Source: Achromobacter pulmonis
Lineage (GTDB): Bacteria > Pseudomonadota > Gammaproteobacteria > Burkholderiales > Burkholderiaceae_B
Length of the DNA stretch: 64,000 nucleotides
Direction of reading: 5' to 3'
NCBI RefSeq assembly: GCF_902859765.1
Contig: NZ_CADIJV010000004.1
Span: 1 to 64,000 of the forward strand
Positions within the stretch are counted from its first letter, which is position 1; every line of letters starts with the position of its first letter. Of this stretch, positions 55,554-64,000 are shown one piece after another. Both the position numbers and the translations under genes were made by a program. The notes below the pieces were generated by a model. The model did no database searches. It saw nothing but the letters and a program-made list of their open reading frames with translations, and had not been told where the DNA came from.

Positions 55554-56255
55554 ATGACCAAGGCCTTGCTAGTCGAAGACGATCCGAAGCTGTCGCGCCT
55601 GATCGCGCAGTTCCTGGAACAACATGGATTCCAGGTCGCCCAAGCGTATCGCGGCGACCACGCGGTGGAAGCGTTCCGCCGCCACGATCCGGCCATCACC
55701 ATTCTCGACCTGATGCTGCCGGGCCGGGATGGGCTGCAGGTCTGCCGCGACCTGCGCGCCTTCTCGGCGGCGCCCATCCTGATGCTGACCGCCCGCGAGG
55801 ACGACCTGGACCAGATCCTGGGCCTGGAGTCGGGCGCCGATGATTACGTCATCAAGCCGGTCGAGCCGCGCGTGCTGCTGGCCCGCATCCGTGCGCTGCT
55901 TCGGCGCCACAGTCAGCTGGATGAACCGCCGGAGCGCCTGGAATTCGGCCCGCTGGTCATCGACCGGCGCACGCGCGCCGTGGTGCACGCCGGCGCCGAG
56001 GTCGACCTGACCACCATGGAGTTCGAAATGTTGTGGGCGCTGGCCAGCCAGGCCGGTCAGGTGTTGACCCGCGACGACCTGCTCAACGCCGTGCGCGGCA
56101 TCGAATTCAACGGCCTGGACCGCAGTGTCGACGTCTGCGTGAGCAAGCTGCGCCGCAAGCTGGATGACGATCCGCGCGACCCGGCGCGCATCAAGACCGT
56201 GTGGGGCAAGGGCTATCTGTTCTCGCCCAAGGCGCACGAGGGCCGTGATGATTAA
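55554..56255 (+). CDS. OmpR-type response regulator, RstA-like
   Basis: 233 residues. The receiver domain has the acidic pair in LVEDDPKLSRLI, phospho-acceptor Asp52 in LDLMLPGRDG, and Lys in YVIKPVEPRVLL. The C-terminal winged helix has LEFGPLVIDRRTRAV and DLTTMEFEMLWALASQAGQVLTRDDLLNAVRGIEFNGLDRSVDVCVSKLRRKL. The segment NGLDRSVDV matches E. coli RstA. It overlaps the kinase gene by eight bases. A possible -10 (TAGAAT) lies at about 55509. The signal and regulon are unknown here; neighbours suggest envelope functions (a lipoprotein and MipA downstream). Confidence 0.9.
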   Translation: MTKALLVEDDPKLSRLIAQFLEQHGFQVAQAYRGDHAVEAFRRHDPAITILDLMLPGRDGLQVCRDLRAFSAAPILMLTAREDDLDQILGLESGADDYVIKPVEPRVLLARIRALLRRHSQLDEPPERLEFGPLVIDRRTRAVVHAGAEVDLTTMEFEMLWALASQAGQVLTRDDLLNAVRGIEFNGLDRSVDVCVSKLRRKLDDDPRDPARIKTVWGKGYLFSPKAHEGRDD

Positions 56256-57540
56256 ATTCGTCCTGCGGCTCTTCGTGGTGCTGGCGGTGGGGTTCGTGAT
56301 TTCCAACGAAGTCGTGGACCGCTCGGCCAACTACCTGTTCGAGCCGGTCAGCGACGCCTATACCCGCGAGTCGGTGCGCGGGCAGATGCACAGCCTGGTG
56401 CGCGAGCTTTCCCAGGTCGAACCCGGCGCGCGCGCCGCCTACATCGAGCGGGAGCTGGCGCCGTACTACGGCCTGGGCCTGCGGGTCTTCAATGCCTCGG
56501 ACTACAACGCCAGCGACCAGGAACGCCGCATCGCCGCCAGCGGCGATTTTTTCATCCGCGACAAAATGCAGACCTTCGTGGCCGCTATCCCCGGCCCCGG
56601 CGACCAGTGGCTGGAGGTCAGGCTGCCGCCCGACCCCTCGTTCGGCCCCTGGGTGGTAGCGGCGATCTATTCGGCCTTGGGGCTGCTGCTGTGCGCCTTC
56701 ATGCTGGTGTGGGCGCTGCCGATCTGGCGCGACCTGGAGGCCTTGAAGACGGCGGCGTTGCGCATGGGGCAGGGCGATCTGCGGGCCCGTGCGCGGCTGT
56801 CGCGCCATTCCAGCATCGGCAATCTGGGCGACACCTTCAACCAGATGTCCGAGCGCATCGGTGCGCTGATCGGCAGCCAGCGCGAGCTGACCAACGCGGT
56901 GTCGCACGAGCTGCGCACGCCGATCGCGCGTCTGTCGTTCGAGCTGGACATGATCGAGCGCGCCGGGGCGCCGGCCGAGCGCAAGCGCCTGATCGAAGAC
57001 ATGAAAAGCGATGTCGCCGAACTCGACAGCATGGCTTCCGAATTGCTGATGTACGCGCGCCTGGAACACAAGGATGACGGCGTCGCGCTGCAGGCGCAGG
57101 ATGCGCGCGGCTGGCTCGATGGTGCGATGCAGCACGCCAGCTTCCAGGCCGGACAATCGGGTGTGCGCTGCGAAGTGGCGCTGTGCCAGGTGCGCGAAGT
57201 GCATCTGCACCAGCGCTATATGACGCGGGCCTTGCTGAATCTGCTGCAGAATGCCATCCGCTATGCCGGCAGCCGCGTGCAGGTCAGCCTGGTGTCGCCC
57301 GCGCCGCGCGCCTACGTGCTGATGGTCGATGACGATGGTCCGGGTATTCCGGTGGCCGACCGCGAGCGCATTTTCGAGCCGTTCATCCGCCTGGACGAAA
57401 GCCGCGATCGCGGCACCGGCGGCACCGGTCTGGGATTGGCGATCGTCAACCGTGTGGCGCGCTGGCATGGAGGCACCGCCGAGGCCGCCGACAGTCCGCT
57501 GGGCGGAGCCCGCTTCATCGTCAGCTGGCAGGCCGCCTGA
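56248..57540 (+). CDS. Sensor histidine kinase, RstB-like
   Basis: 430 residues. TM1 at about 4-20, a periplasmic sensor of about 115 residues, TM2 at about 136-157, and a HAMP domain (LPIWRDLEALKTAALRMGQGDLRARARLSRHSSIGNLGDTFNQM). The H box is NAVSHELRTPIARLSFELDM with phosphorylated His220. ATPase motifs are LLNLLQNAIRYA, DDDGPGIP, FEPFIRLDESRDRGTGGTGLGLAIVNRVARWHGG. The HAMP and G2 region match RstB of E. coli best. It is translationally coupled to the regulator upstream. Stimulus unknown. Confidence 0.9.
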   Translation: MIKFVLRLFVVLAVGFVISNEVVDRSANYLFEPVSDAYTRESVRGQMHSLVRELSQVEPGARAAYIERELAPYYGLGLRVFNASDYNASDQERRIAASGDFFIRDKMQTFVAAIPGPGDQWLEVRLPPDPSFGPWVVAAIYSALGLLLCAFMLVWALPIWRDLEALKTAALRMGQGDLRARARLSRHSSIGNLGDTFNQMSERIGALIGSQRELTNAVSHELRTPIARLSFELDMIERAGAPAERKRLIEDMKSDVAELDSMASELLMYARLEHKDDGVALQAQDARGWLDGAMQHASFQAGQSGVRCEVALCQVREVHLHQRYMTRALLNLLQNAIRYAGSRVQVSLVSPAPRAYVLMVDDDGPGIPVADRERIFEPFIRLDESRDRGTGGTGLGLAIVNRVARWHGGTAEAADSPLGGARFIVSWQAA

Positions 57541-57733
57541 AACGCGCGCCGTCCCGGCGTAGCGGGCGCGGCGCGTCCGCGGGGCAGGCGTGCCCCTGTC
57601 ATCCGGCACGCCTTTAACAAACTTCACAATCTGCCCGGCGGTTTTTCACAAACTCGATACAAAGCGGGAAAGATCGGCGCGCAGGCGCTGACTAGCATGA
57701 CGGCAGTTCTTCAAAGAGGCCGCCGTCCCCGCC

Positions 57734-58837
57734 ATGTTTTCGCTCACCCGCCTGGCCGCCGTCGCCACGCTCCTGATCGCCGTTGGCGGCTGCCAGGGCA
57801 TGGGCCCGGCCGCGCCGCCCGCCATCGCCCAGGGCGATTACCCGGCGGTGGTGGCCTATCTGAAGCAGCGCATCGCTCACGACCTGGACGCGCAAGGGGT
57901 GCCCGGCCTGTCGATCGCCATCGTCGATGATCAGCGCACGGTCTGGAGCAGCGGCTTCGGCTACGCCGATCCGGCGCGCCATCGCAACGCCACCAGCGAT
58001 ACGTTGTACCGGGTCGGCGCGATTTCCAAGATCGTGACCGCCGCCAGCGTGCTGCGCGCGGCCGACGACGGCCGCCTGTCGCTGGACCGGCCGGCGGGGC
58101 AGGCGCTGCCGCCCTGGCAGGTCGAGCCGCGCCGCGCCGCCATGCACTGGATGGGCGCCCATCCCTTCACCGCCCGCCGGCTGTTGGCTCTGCGCCCGGA
58201 CACGTCCGTGGACACCATGGGCCGGGCCCGCGCCGATATGGGCTACGCGCTGCTGGGCGAAATGGTGGCGCATGCCGCCGACGAACCCTTCGAGGCCTAC
58301 GTGCGGCGCACGCTGCTGCAGCCGCTAAACATCTCGCGCACGGGCTTTCGGCTGGCGGCCGCTGGCGGCGAGGCGCGCGCGTTGCGCGCGGCCGGCTATC
58401 GCCGCGGCGTGCCGTGGATCGAGCAACCGCAGACCAATGAGGCGGCCGAGGGCCTGTGGGCCAGCTCGGCTGAGATGGCGCGGTTTTCCAGCATGCTGTT
58501 CGCCGGCGGCCTGTACCGGGGACGCCGCGTCCTGAACGAAGATTCCGCGCGGATCCTGCTCGATCTGGAGACCGTGGCGCACGGCATCGGGCTGGAGTGC
58601 CGCCTGGCGTTGTCCTGGCTGGCGGCGCCCTGTGACGGGGACGACGTCGCAGGCCTGACGCTGCGCGATCACCGTGGCGCCACCGAGGCATTTCATGCGC
58701 GTTGGCTGCTGGACCCGCACGAAAAGCTGGCGGTACTGGTCATGAGCAATGCCGACAGCGCCGAGCCGCTGGTGGCCTCGGTCTCCACCCTGGCGATGGA
58801 CCTGATGCGCCAGGCCAAGGGGAGCCCGCAAGAGTAG
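57734..58837 (+). CDS. Beta-lactamase-fold lipoprotein lacking its catalytic serine
   Basis: 367 residues with a lipoprotein signal (lipobox VGGC, Cys20). The fold of class C beta-lactamase-like serine hydrolases is clear: GVPGLSIAIVDDQRTVWSSGFGYADP, then the active-site helix LYRVGAISKIVTAASVL and MGYALLGEMVAHAADEPFEAYVRRTLLQPLNISRTGF. The SxxK nucleophile is replaced by Ala (A96-I-S-K99), encoded by GCG. The usual Y-S-N segment before GYALLGE is also missing (RARADM). It is therefore probably a non-catalytic binding or sensory protein. It lies 193 bp after the RstB-like gene with the MipA gene downstream on the same strand. Confidence 0.82.
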   Translation: MFSLTRLAAVATLLIAVGGCQGMGPAAPPAIAQGDYPAVVAYLKQRIAHDLDAQGVPGLSIAIVDDQRTVWSSGFGYADPARHRNATSDTLYRVGAISKIVTAASVLRAADDGRLSLDRPAGQALPPWQVEPRRAAMHWMGAHPFTARRLLALRPDTSVDTMGRARADMGYALLGEMVAHAADEPFEAYVRRTLLQPLNISRTGFRLAAAGGEARALRAAGYRRGVPWIEQPQTNEAAEGLWASSAEMARFSSMLFAGGLYRGRRVLNEDSARILLDLETVAHGIGLECRLALSWLAAPCDGDDVAGLTLRDHRGATEAFHARWLLDPHEKLAVLVMSNADSAEPLVASVSTLAMDLMRQAKGSPQE

Positions 58838-58901
58838 TGGCGCCGCGAGCGGGTCGCGGCGTCTGGCTGTATCCCTCCAACCTCGTTTCCCGGATGCATT
58901 T

Positions 58902-59801
58902 ATGAAGCGATATTCCTCCAAGTCCTCAATGCGGCGCCTTGCCGGCGCGGCGAGCGTGCTGGCGTGCCTGCCCGCGTTGTCGTGTGCCGCCGGCGGTCCG
59001 CAGGTGGCCGACAATTCGGTCTACGGCTCGCGCGGCGCCAGTTCGCGCGGCATCGAGGTGTCGACCGGCGCGCCCAAGCCGGCCGATGAGTGGAAGTTCT
59101 ATGGCACGCTCGGCGTGGGTTACGCGCCGCGCTACAGCGGTAGCGATGAAAGCGCCGCGTTGCCGATCTTCGGCCTGGGTATCCGTAGTCCGGGCGGCTT
59201 TTTCCTGGACACGGAGCGCGGCCTGGGCTGGCAAACCGAGGCCTTGAACAGCACTTTCCGGTTCTACGTGGCTCCCAGCGCCTCGCGCCGAGACCACAAG
59301 AAAGGTACCGAAGGCTCGAACCAGCTGCGTGGCATGGGCGATATCAAGAGCCGCGCCGAGATCGGCATGGACGCCGAGACCCAGTTGGGGCCGGTGACGC
59401 TGTCGGCAACGGTGGTGCACGCCTTCAAGAAGGGCGATGACCGCGACGTGGGCAGTGCCTACACGTTGTTCAACCTGGGCGCCAGCACCACGGTCTACGA
59501 AGGTGCGGCGGGCGCGCTGTCGCTGTCGCTCAGCGGCGATTTCGGCGACGGCAACTACATGCGCACCTGGTATGGCGTCAGCGAGCGCCAGTCGTCGCGC
59601 TCGGGGTATCGCCGCTACAAGCCCAAGGGCGGCCTGGAAAGCGTGGGGCTGGGCGCGACCTGGGTATTGCCCTTGAGCAAGGCATGGTCATGGTCGGTGG
59701 CGGCCGAGGCGCGCCGCCTGTACGGCGATGCTGCCGACAGCCCGATCGTGAAGGACCGCAACCAGTACTCGATCGGCACCATGATTACGTACACGTACTG
59801 A
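58902..59801 (+). CDS. mipA: MipA/OmpV family outer-membrane protein
   Basis: 299 residues with a signal peptide (about 1-30) and a beta-barrel ending in an aromatic residue (TYTY). Family segments include WKFYGTLGVGYAPRYSGSDESAALPIFGLGIRSPGGFFLDTERGLGWQ and AYTLFNLGASTTVYEGAAGALSLSLSGDFGDGNYMRTWYGVSERQSSRSGYRRYKPKGGL. MipA was described in E. coli as a scaffold for cell-wall synthesis enzymes; many family members are simply outer-membrane proteins responding to stress or antibiotics. Position after a two-component system and a lipoprotein suggests shared envelope regulation. It converges with ugpC. Confidence 0.88.
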   Translation: MKRYSSKSSMRRLAGAASVLACLPALSCAAGGPQVADNSVYGSRGASSRGIEVSTGAPKPADEWKFYGTLGVGYAPRYSGSDESAALPIFGLGIRSPGGFFLDTERGLGWQTEALNSTFRFYVAPSASRRDHKKGTEGSNQLRGMGDIKSRAEIGMDAETQLGPVTLSATVVHAFKKGDDRDVGSAYTLFNLGASTTVYEGAAGALSLSLSGDFGDGNYMRTWYGVSERQSSRSGYRRYKPKGGLESVGLGATWVLPLSKAWSWSVAAEARRLYGDAADSPIVKDRNQYSIGTMITYTY

Positions 59802-59818
59802 GTTTGACGGGCGCGCTG

Positions 59819-59841
59819 GCCCGTCCCGGCGCGGGACGGGC
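59819..59841. terminator. Hairpin between mipA and ugpC
   Basis: GCCCGTCCCG-GCG-CGGGACGGGC is a perfect 10-bp stem in the 52-bp gap between convergent genes. No T tract on either side. Confidence 0.55.
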
Positions 59842-59853
59842 AGGGCGCGGCGC

Positions 59854-60942
<1,089 letters not shown>

Positions 60943-61004
60943 GAGTTATTCGTATCGGAGTCGTTGTCGTGGGGGCAGCAAGCCGAGGGCGCGGCGTGGG
61001 GGCC

Positions 61005-61856
61005 TCATTTTTCAGTGTCGACCAGCCCCTTCACGAACCATTTCTGCATCAGGATGACGACCAGCGCCGGCGGGATCATCGCCAGCATGGCGGTGGCCAT
61101 GGTGATGTTCCATTCGGTCACGCTGTCGCCGCCGCTGATCATGCGCTTGATGCCGATCACGACGGGGTACATGTCTTCCTGCGTGGTTATCAGCAGCGGC
61201 CACAGGTATTGGTTCCAGCCGTAGATGAACTGGATCACGAACAGCGCGGCGATGCTGGTCTTGGACAGCGGCAGCAGCACGTCGCGGAAGAAGCGGATGG
61301 GGCCGGCGCCGTCGATGCGGGCGGCTTCGATCAGCTCGTCCGGAACCGTCAGGAAGAACTGGCGGAACAGGAAGGTGGCCGTGGCCGAGGCGATCAGCGG
61401 CAGCGTCAGGCCGGCGTAGCTGTTGAGCAGGCCGAGGTCCGCCACCACCTTGTAGGTGGGCGCGATCCGCACTTCTACCGGCAGCATCAGGGTGACGAAA
61501 ATCATCCAGAAAAAGAACATGCGGCCGGGGAAGCGGAAGTACACCACCGCAAAAGCCGACAGCAGCGAGATCGCGATCTTGCCGATGGAAATCGCCAGCG
61601 CCATGATCAGGCTGACGTACATCATGCGGCCCACCGGCGCGCCGGACGAGCCGCCGCTGGAGCCGCCGAACAGCGCCTGCATGTAGTTGTCGACGAAGTG
61701 CGGACCGGGAATCAGCGACATCGGCGCGGAGGCCACTTCCTGCGCGGTCTGGGTCGACGCGACGAAAGTGACATAGAGCGGAAAGGCCACCATCGCCACC
61801 CCGCACAGCAGGATGACGTGGGCCAGAATATCCAGCCAGGGACGGCGTTCAACCAT
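61005..61856 (-). CDS. ugpE: Glycerol-3-phosphate ABC transporter permease UgpE
   Basis: 283 residues with about six membrane segments. N-terminus [40 protein letters not shown] and FVDNYMQAL match UgpE. The EAA loop contacting UgpC is [33 protein letters not shown]-terminus [19 protein letters not shown] is typical. It pairs with UgpA to form the membrane channel. It follows ugpA by 18 bp. Confidence 0.93.
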   Translation of the reverse strand: MVERRPWLDILAHVILLCGVAMVAFPLYVTFVASTQTAQEVASAPMSLIPGPHFVDNYMQALFGGSSGGSSGAPVGRMMYVSLIMALAISIGKIAISLLSAFAVVYFRFPGRMFFFWMIFVTLMLPVEVRIAPTYKVVADLGLLNSYAGLTLPLIASATATFLFRQFFLTVPDELIEAARIDGAGPIRFFRDVLLPLSKTSIAALFVIQFIYGWNQYLWPLLITTQEDMYPVVIGIKRMISGGDSVTEWNITMATAMLAMIPPALVVILMQKWFVKGLVDTEK

Positions 61857-61874
61857 TGTTATCTGCCTCGAAAA

Positions 61875-62756
61875 TCAATACTGCACTTTGCGGTCGACGT
61901 AGCGGAACTGCACGACCGTCAAGGCAATCACGATGAACATCAGCACCACCGACTGGGCTGCGGACGAACCGAGGTCCAGGCCGCGGAAGCCGTCGCTGTA
62001 CACCTTGTAGACCAGGATGGAAGTCGACGTGCCGGGACCGCCCTGCGTGGTGGTGTCCACCACCGCGAAGGTGTCGAAGAAGGCGTAGATGATGTTGACC
62101 ACCAGCAGGAAGAAGGTGGTGGGCGAGAGCAGCGGGAACACGATGCTCCAGAAGCGGCGCGACGGGCTGGCGCCGTCGATCGCAGCGGCTTCGATGAGCG
62201 AGCGCGGAATCGATTGCAGGCCGGCCAGGAAGAACAGGAAGTTGTACGAAATCTGCTTCCAGACCGCGGCGATCAGCACCAGGACCATCGCCTGGCTGCC
62301 GTCCAGGCGCGGGTTCCAGTCGACACCGGCGTGGCGCAGCGCCACCGCCAGGATGCCGACCGAGGGCGAGAACAGGAACAGCCACAGCACGCCGACCACG
62401 GCGGGCGCGACGGCGTAGGGCCAGATCAGCAGGGTCTTGTAGAGCCCGGCGCCGCGGATCACGCGGTCGGCCATGACGGCCAGCAGCAGCGACACGCCCA
62501 GGCCGACCACCGCGACCAGGATCGAGAACACCGCCGTGACGCGGAAGGAATCGAGGTAGGCCTGTTGCGAGAACAGTTCCATGAAGTTGTCGAAACCGAC
62601 GAATTCGGACGACAGCCCGAACGCATCCTCCAACCGCATCGACTGCCACATGGCCTGGCCGGCGGGAAGGAAGAAGAAGACCACGGTAATGACGATCTGC
62701 GGCAGGAGCAGCAGATAGGGCAGAGTCTTATGCCCGAAGACGACACGTTTTTCCAT
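61875..62756 (-). CDS. ugpA: Glycerol-3-phosphate ABC transporter permease UgpA
   Basis: 293 residues, about six membrane segments. N-terminus [47 protein letters not shown] is characteristic of UgpA. The EAA loop is [35 protein letters not shown]. The C-terminus [16 protein letters not shown] also matches. It follows ugpB across about 225 bp containing two hairpins, a usual way to make more binding protein than membrane subunit. Confidence 0.93.
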   Translation of the reverse strand: MEKRVVFGHKTLPYLLLLPQIVITVVFFFLPAGQAMWQSMRLEDAFGLSSEFVGFDNFMELFSQQAYLDSFRVTAVFSILVAVVGLGVSLLLAVMADRVIRGAGLYKTLLIWPYAVAPAVVGVLWLFLFSPSVGILAVALRHAGVDWNPRLDGSQAMVLVLIAAVWKQISYNFLFFLAGLQSIPRSLIEAAAIDGASPSRRFWSIVFPLLSPTTFFLLVVNIIYAFFDTFAVVDTTTQGGPGTSTSILVYKVYSDGFRGLDLGSSAAQSVVLMFIVIALTVVQFRYVDRKVQY

Positions 62757-62875
62757 AGGGGGAACCCAAGGTACGAAAAGCGGCGGTTGGATTAACCGCC
62801 GCCTGATGAAACCGCCGCCGGGGTGGGCCGGCCGCCTGCGGCGCGGGGTGCGCCGGTACTCATAAAAACACGATA

Positions 62876-62910
62876 GGCTTAAAGCCCTTAAATGACCAGG
62901 GCTTTAAGCC
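62876..62910 (-). repeat. Hairpin 1 between ugpB and ugpA
   Basis: GGCTTAAAGCCC and GGGCTTTAAGCC form a perfect 12-bp inverted repeat with an 11-base loop, in the ugpB-ugpA gap. Probable message-stabilising or attenuating structure. Confidence 0.6.
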
Positions 62911-62920
62911 ATCTTTGCAA

Positions 62921-62957
62921 GTCCCTGCCGCGCAACGGAAATTGCGCGGCGCGGGAC
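62921..62957 (-). repeat. Hairpin 2 after ugpB
   Basis: GTCCC-T-GCCGCGCAA pairs with TTGCGCGGC-GC-GGGAC around a six-base loop, 26 bp after the ugpB stop. It has a small internal bulge and no T tract. With hairpin 1 it probably lowers readthrough from ugpB into ugpA. Confidence 0.6.
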
Positions 62958-62982
62958 CGGCTGGCAAGCTTCGGAATGGGCG

Positions 62983-64000
62983 TTACTTTACACTTTTCTC
63001 GAACTTTTCCAGCAGTTCATTGCCGCGCTTGACGATGTTCTCGGCGCCGTCCTTGGCCGAGACCTTGCCCGCCACGATGCGCTCGATTTCGGCGTCCTCG
63101 ATTTCACGGATCTGCGGCAGGAAGCCCAGGCGCAGGCCGCGCGATTGCGCGGTGGTTTCGACGTTCAACTGCTTGACGCCGACTTCGGTGCCCGGGTTCT
63201 TGTCGTAGAAGCCTTCCTTCTTGGTCAGCTCGTAGGCGGCCTTGGTGACCGGCACGTACCCGGTCTGCTGGTGCCAGCGGGCGGCGATTTCGGGGCTGGC
63301 CAGGAACTTGAAGAACGCCGTCACGCCCTTGTAGGTTTCCGGCTTCTTGTTGGCGAAGACCCACAGCGAAGCGCCGCCGATGATGGTGTTCTGCGGCGCG
63401 CCCTTGACGTCAGCGTAGTAGGGCAGGGTCGAGGTGCCGAACTCGAACTTGGCGTTCTTGGCGATGTTGGCGCGCAGGCCCGAGGAACCGGTGATCATGG
63501 CGCACTTGCCGCTGATGAACAGCGAGTTCGGCTCGTCGCCGCGGCCACCGTACATGAAGATGCCTTCCTTGCCCAGCTTGGCCAGGTTTTCCAGGTGGCG
63601 CACGTGCAGCGGAGTGTTGATCGCGATGCGGGCGTCCAGGCCGCCGAAACCGTTGTCCTTGGTGGCGTACGGCACGTTGTGCCAGGCCGAGAACGTTTCC
63701 AGCTGGACCCACGACGGCCACGAGGTGGTGTAGCCGCATTCCTGGCCGGCGGCCTTGAGCTTCTGGCCGGCGGCGGCCAGCTCTTCCCAGGTCTTGGGCG
63801 GATTGTCGGCGTCCAGGCCAGCCTTCTTGAAGGCGTCCTTGTTGTAGTAGAACACCACGGTCGAGCTGTTGAAGGGCATCGACACCAGCTTGCCGTCGGC
63901 CGACGAGTAGTAGCCGGCCACGGCGCCGATGAACTGCTTCGGATCGATCGGGTTGCCGACTTCTTCCGACATCTGCTGCACCGGCTTGATGGCGCCCTTG
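62983..64000 (-). CDS. ugpB: Glycerol-3-phosphate binding protein, partial at window end
   Basis: The C-terminal ~338 residues of a periplasmic binding protein; the coding frame stays open to the last base of the window, so the signal peptide and start lie beyond it. Segments are DGKLVSMPFNSSTVVFYYNKDAFKKAGLDADNPPKTWEELAAAGQKLKAAGQECGYTTSWPSWVQLE, GNEPNSLFISGKCAMITGSSG-like sequence (GDEPNSLFISGKCAMITGSSG) and NTIIGGASLWVFANKKPETYKGVTAFFKFLASPEIAARWHQQTGYVPVTKAAYELTKK. These match UgpB. First gene of ugpBAEC. Confidence 0.92.
   Translation of the reverse strand, partial: KGAIKPVQQMSEEVGNPIDPKQFIGAVAGYYSSADGKLVSMPFNSSTVVFYYNKDAFKKAGLDADNPPKTWEELAAAGQKLKAAGQECGYTTSWPSWVQLETFSAWHNVPYATKDNGFGGLDARIAINTPLHVRHLENLAKLGKEGIFMYGGRGDEPNSLFISGKCAMITGSSGLRANIAKNAKFEFGTSTLPYYADVKGAPQNTIIGGASLWVFANKKPETYKGVTAFFKFLASPEIAARWHQQTGYVPVTKAAYELTKKEGFYDKNPGTEVGVKQLNVETTAQSRGLRLGFLPQIREIEDAEIERIVAGKVSAKDGAENIVKRGNELLEKFEKSVK

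Overview
The window is high-GC, gene-dense, double-stranded coding DNA typical of Alcaligenaceae. The gene set (amn, a lysP permease, glnA with ntrB and ntrC, recG next to oxyR and dps, several Bug-type solute-binding proteins, an fbpABC iron transporter, a ugp operon and a Vi-like capsule cluster with a lyase gene) points most strongly to Achromobacter or a close Bordetella relative. This assignment is made from protein resemblance by eye, without a database search. No rRNA, tRNA, CRISPR array, complete insertion sequence or prophage was seen.

Layout. Bases 1-78 are low-complexity sequence, including a run of about 22 C, that looks like a contig end. From 337 to 11672 the genes are mostly housekeeping: an NlpC/P60 hydrolase, a ZnuD-like TonB receptor with a small metal-related partner, amn, lysP, yicC, rph, and a PrpD-like/acyl-CoA dehydrogenase pair. 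From 11906 to 21709 lie a chemoreceptor, an EAL-CBS-GGDEF protein whose 3' end overlaps it on the opposite strand, rdgB, hemW, and the nitrogen module glnA-ntrB-ntrC, which has NtrC sites and a textbook sigma-54 promoter. From 21759 to 34340 are a LysR gene with two pirins, an orphan Bug protein, the Fur-box-controlled fbpABC operon, fpr, and a LysR-linked operon with a Bug protein and a split AtuA pair. From 34476 to 38643 are ridA, recG, oxyR and dps.

The accessory region runs from about 38650 to 53324. It opens with a decayed autotransporter, a 25-bp inverted repeat and an AT-rich stretch. It continues with a Vi-antigen-like capsule cluster: tviB, tviD, tviE, vexA, vexB, vexC, vexD, vexE and a periplasmic polysaccharide lyase (vexL-like). 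The cluster looks damaged or unusual. The C4-epimerase gene tviC is missing, tviD carries a frameshift, tviE carries an in-frame amber codon, and the exporter ATPase VexC has lost every recognisable catalytic motif while staying open. VexB also has a long N-terminal cytoplasmic extension. Together these make the region the most interesting part of the window.

From 53351 onward the sequence returns to core functions: an RBBP9-like hydrolase, a LivJ/LivK binding protein, an RstAB-like two-component system, a serine-hydrolase-fold lipoprotein that lacks its nucleophile, a MipA/OmpV protein, and the ugpBAEC glycerol-3-phosphate transporter on the minus strand, with ugpB running off the window end.
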